A program made the translations under genes and the position numbers. From Actinomycetes bacterium (GTDB lineage: Bacteria > Actinomycetota > Coriobacteriia > Coriobacteriales > Eggerthellaceae): DNA of 64,000 nt. The stretch is from positions 124,001-188,000 of the forward strand of contig JAEXAI010000016.1 in assembly GCA_023394615.1 (NCBI GenBank), given 5' to 3'. The notes beneath the pieces were generated by a model. The model searched no databases. It saw nothing but the letters and a program-made list of their open reading frames with translations, and was not told the origin of the DNA. Positions 61,470 to 64,000 of the stretch are shown here, in pieces; within the stretch, counting starts at the first letter, position 1, and each line of letters opens with the position of its first letter.

Positions 61470-63266
61470 CTATTTCTCCCGGAACATACCGCCATGCGCA
61501 TCGTCATCTGCGGAAGCCTCTTTGGCCGCTTCCGCATCCGCTTCGCTTGCAAACACCTTCAGCTCCTCGCGACCGGCCAGCTCTTTCGCCATCTCGCGCA
61601 ACTTGAACTTCTGCACCTTGTTCGACGGCGTCATCGGGAAGTCGTCCACGAAAAACACGCGTTTGGGCACTTTGTATCGCGCGATACGCGGTATGGCAAA
61701 TGCGCGCACGTCATCCTCAGTCATGTCTTCGAAACCTGGACGCGTGCGAATGAAAGCACCCACGATTTCCCCGAGTTTCTCATCGGGGATGCCAACTACC
61801 TGTGCATCCAACACGCCCGGCATGCTTAGCAGGAAGTTCTCCACTTCCAGCGGGTAAATATTCTCGCCACCGCGGATAATCATGTCCTTGATACGCCCGG
61901 TCACGCGGTAGTAGCCGTCCGCATCCACCGTGCCCATATCACCGGAGTGCAAATACCCGTCCGCGTCGATGGCCTTCGCTGTTTCCTCGGGCATCTTGTA
62001 GTAGCCCTTCATGACGTTGTATCCCTTGCAGCACAGTTCGCCCGGCTCGCCCACGCCACAGATATGCCCATCGTCCACATCGATGATACGCACGTCTACC
62101 GGCGGATGCTTTTTGCCCACTGTCTCGCATTTGTGTTTGATATCGTCATCGGCGCTGGTCTGCGTGAATACCGGAGAAGTCTCGGTGAGTCCGTAGCAGA
62201 TGGTCACGCCTTTCATGTTCATTTTGTCCATGGCTTCGCGCATGGTCTCGGGCGGGCACGGGCTGCCTGCCATGATGCCGGTGCGCAAACTGGACATGTC
62301 GTACTTGTCAAAATCGGGATGGTTCATTTCGGCGATGAACATAGTCGGCACACCATAAACAGCCGTGGCTTTTTCCTTGTCGATAGCTTGCAGCACCAGC
62401 TCTGCGTCGAAGCTCTCCACAATGACCATAGTCGAGCGGTGCGTCAGGGATGCCATCACGCCCAGCACGCAGCCGAAACAGTGGAAAAACGGCACAGGCA
62501 AGCAAACGCGGTCATCAGGTCCAAGCTTTTGGCCTTCGCCGATGTAGAACCCGTCGTTTAAGATATTGCGATGCGTCAGCATGACGCCTTTAGGAAATCC
62601 CGTGGTGCCACTTGTGTACTGCATCATCACACAGTCATTGTTGTCAAATTCAGCCGTGCAATCCCACAGCTCCTGGTCGGCAACGTGCTCGCCTAGCAAC
62701 AGTAATTCGGGCACGCTGTAGAAGCCGCGATGCTTTTCAGGGCCCATGTAGATGAGGTTTTTCAGGTACGGATAGGTTTCCGATTCCAGATGTCCACGCT
62801 GCTGGTTCAGGGATTCGGGCACTAAGTCACGCACGATTTGCAAGTAGTCCACGTCACGAAACGAGTCGATGATGCACAGCGCCTTCATGTCCGACTGCTT
62901 CAGCACATAGTCCAACTCATGGCTTTTGAAGACCGGATTCATCGTGATCATGACCACGCCGATTTTCGCCGTAGCGTACATGAACGTGAGCCAATCAGGA
63001 ATATTTCGAGCCCAAACACCCAAATGGTCGCCCGGCTTCATACCGATGGCCAACAGGCCTCGCGCCATGTCGTCGGTACGTTTGTCGAAATCACCATACG
63101 TCCAGCGCAAGTCGCGATCAGGATATACCACGAACTCATGATCAGGGTCTATTTCGGCTTGGTCGCGAAAGTACTGGCCAATGGTTTTTTCCGAATGCAG
63201 CTTGTAATCCTGCGACCCAGGCTCTCCCATATACTCTTCGTCAGTTGTTTTCGATGCTTCTTCCAT
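61470..63266 (-). CDS. Acyl-CoA synthetase (AMP-forming), medium/long-chain type
   Basis: A 598-residue class I adenylate-forming ligase with MQYTSGTTGFPKGVMLTH (A3), YGLTETSPV (A5), GYLHSGDMGTVDADGYYR (A7) and GRIKDMIIRGGENIYPLEVE (A8); the C-terminal lysine lies in TPSNKVQKFKL. A hydrophilic tail of about 35 residues with repeated Ala/Glu/Asp extends past the usual end. ATG at 63266 with AGGAGA; the frame is open to 63443 without a ribosome site. It is 11 bp after the XRE-cupin regulator, so the pair is an operon; the regulator may sense its acid substrate or acyl-CoA. Confidence 0.9.
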   Translation of the reverse strand: MEEASKTTDEEYMGEPGSQDYKLHSEKTIGQYFRDQAEIDPDHEFVVYPDRDLRWTYGDFDKRTDDMARGLLAIGMKPGDHLGVWARNIPDWLTFMYATAKIGVVMITMNPVFKSHELDYVLKQSDMKALCIIDSFRDVDYLQIVRDLVPESLNQQRGHLESETYPYLKNLIYMGPEKHRGFYSVPELLLLGEHVADQELWDCTAEFDNNDCVMMQYTSGTTGFPKGVMLTHRNILNDGFYIGEGQKLGPDDRVCLPVPFFHCFGCVLGVMASLTHRSTMVIVESFDAELVLQAIDKEKATAVYGVPTMFIAEMNHPDFDKYDMSSLRTGIMAGSPCPPETMREAMDKMNMKGVTICYGLTETSPVFTQTSADDDIKHKCETVGKKHPPVDVRIIDVDDGHICGVGEPGELCCKGYNVMKGYYKMPEETAKAIDADGYLHSGDMGTVDADGYYRVTGRIKDMIIRGGENIYPLEVENFLLSMPGVLDAQVVGIPDEKLGEIVGAFIRTRPGFEDMTEDDVRAFAIPRIARYKVPKRVFFVDDFPMTPSNKVQKFKLREMAKELAGREELKVFASEADAEAAKEASADDDAHGGMFREK

Positions 63267-63277
63267 GAGCAAATCTC

Positions 63278-63856
63278 CTAAACCGGCGTGTACACGACGG
63301 CGAGGAACTTCGCCTTCTGATTGCTGTACGCGCGCACCTGATGAGGGACGATGGAATCGTAATAGATGGATTCGCCGGGATGCAGCACGTAGAGTTCCTT
63401 GCCGTATTCGATTTCGACGTTGCCCTCCATGCCGTAGAGCCACTCTTCGCCCTCGTGCCCTTCAAGTTCGTGGTCCGTCTCACCGGATGGGTCGATGGTG
63501 ATGATAAACGGGTCCATATGCCGAGACGGACGGCCTGCAGCCAAACTGAAGTAATTCAAATCGCCGGCATCGCTGTTGGTCTCCAAGCTTTTCAAACGCT
63601 GGACTTCTTCCATCTGGTCTACGCTGATATAGACCGGTCCCAAATTCTCGTCATCATCCATGAGCGTACCCAAACGCACACCGAGCGCGCGGGTGATTCG
63701 AATGAGCGGCGCAAGCGATGGCGGCAGCTCTCCTTTTTCCAGCCCTTCGATGACGGAGACGTCGCAGCTGCAACGATCCGCCAGATCTTGCTGAGACAGG
63801 TGATGTGCCTCTCGCAGCGTTGTGATCTTCGAACCGAGTTTGTTGTCTTCTGACAT
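63278..63856 (-). CDS. XRE-family regulator with cupin sensor domain
   Basis: A 192-residue regulator: helix-turn-helix of the XRE type at residues 10-65 (TTLREAHHLSQQDLADRCSCDVSVIEGLEKG), then a cupin_2 beta-barrel (about 105-190, with HEGEEWLYGMEGNVEIEYG and IPHQVRAYSN-like turns). Such proteins often control catabolic genes and bind small acids or metals. ATG at 63856 with AAAGGAAA; a longer reading to 63997 is unsupported. It precedes the acyl-CoA ligase by 11 bp and probably regulates that operon. Confidence 0.87.
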   Translation of the reverse strand: MSEDNKLGSKITTLREAHHLSQQDLADRCSCDVSVIEGLEKGELPPSLAPLIRITRALGVRLGTLMDDDENLGPVYISVDQMEEVQRLKSLETNSDAGDLNYFSLAAGRPSRHMDPFIITIDPSGETDHELEGHEGEEWLYGMEGNVEIEYGKELYVLHPGESIYYDSIVPHQVRAYSNQKAKFLAVVYTPV

Positions 63857-63960
63857 TCGATTTCCTTTCTCGGGGCTTCTTTGCGTGCTTCGCGCTTTTT
63901 CACCGCTCATCGCGCGCGTATTTATATTGTTTGCTATTCTAGCGTTTATCGAATCACCCG

Positions 63961-63980
63961 CACGAAAAAACGTTTTCGTG
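63961..63980. promoter_or_regulatory. Palindrome upstream of the XRE-cupin operon
   Basis: CACGAAAA-AACG-TTTTCGTG, a perfect 8-bp inverted repeat about 105 bp upstream of the regulator start, near the right window edge. It could be the operator for autoregulation. Confidence 0.35.
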
Positions 63981-64000
63981 ATGTAAGACTGCATCACTTT

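Noticed and set aside
1..64000. CRISPR arrays, rRNA genes, transposases, integrases or prophage genes
   Set aside because: No regularly spaced repeats, rRNA sequence or recognisable recombinase motif was found in any frame.

Overview
The window looks like chromosomal DNA of an anaerobic actinobacterium of the class Coriobacteriia, probably the Eggerthellaceae. The evidence is the gene order rimP-nusA-ylxR-infB-rbfA-DHH phosphoesterase-truB-ribF, actinobacterial-style housekeeping proteins, moderate GC with strong AGGAGG-type ribosome sites, and a large acyl-CoA dehydrogenase / family III CoA-transferase / FixABCX locus of the kind found in gut and oral anaerobes that respire small organic acids. 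The roughly balanced GC would suit a genus such as Cryptobacterium better than the GC-rich Eggerthella, but the species is not proven by this sequence. No rRNA, CRISPR array, transposase or phage gene was seen; there is one tRNA (Leu, anticodon TAG).

Layout. 1-11.1 kb (minus strand): translation and transcription housekeeping, read as rimP > nusA > ylxR > infB > rbfA > nrnA-like > truB > ribF > dnaG > def > fmt (cut by the left edge). 11.4-15.7 kb: an OPT-family transporter, coaX, pyrE and a type I 3-dehydroquinate dehydratase. 16.1-34.3 kb: the accessory core. Module A (plus) is acyl-CoA dehydrogenase 1, CoA-transferase 1, CoA ligase and a divergent desulfoferrodoxin-like protein, faced by LysR1. 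Module B (plus) is acyl-CoA dehydrogenase 2, CoA-transferase 2 and LysR2. Module C (minus) is acyl-CoA dehydrogenase 4 > fixA > fixB > fixC > fixX > acyl-CoA dehydrogenase 3 > MFS transporter, with a divergent TetR gene. 34.9-40.9 kb: a branched-chain amino acid/serine operon ilvB-ilvN-serA-leuA behind a T-box-like leader with a clear terminator. 40.9-46.4 kb (minus): prfA, prmC, purine nucleoside phosphorylase, a metallo-beta-lactamase-fold hydrolase and a small membrane protein, plus trxA-trxB. 46.6-49.0 kb (plus): patatin-like phospholipase, class I amidotransferase-like hydrolase and engB, followed by a 197-bp element with long terminal inverted repeats. 49.4-58.8 kb (minus): thrS, a zinc-ribbon membrane protein, and tig, clpP, clpX, valS downstream of a tRNA-Leu gene. 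59-64 kb: an aldo/keto reductase with ferredoxin motifs, a MalY-type PLP enzyme, and an XRE-cupin regulator in an operon with an acyl-CoA ligase.

How the parts may work together. In the accessory core, the CoA ligase and family III CoA-transferases would activate an organic acid and recycle CoA between substrate and product. The acyl-CoA dehydrogenase-like flavoproteins would act as enoyl-CoA reductases fed by the FixAB electron-transfer flavoprotein, with FixC/FixX linking it to quinone or ferredoxin. This is the logic of the carnitine (cai-fix) system, but no CaiD hydratase, CaiE or CaiT transporter is present; an MFS carrier takes the transporter position, and two parallel reductase/transferase pairs each have a LysR regulator. 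The substrate is unknown. The desulfoferrodoxin-like protein, the two classes of dehydrogenase active site, the GC-rich fix genes and repeated GATAG/CTATT elements are the points most worth following up.
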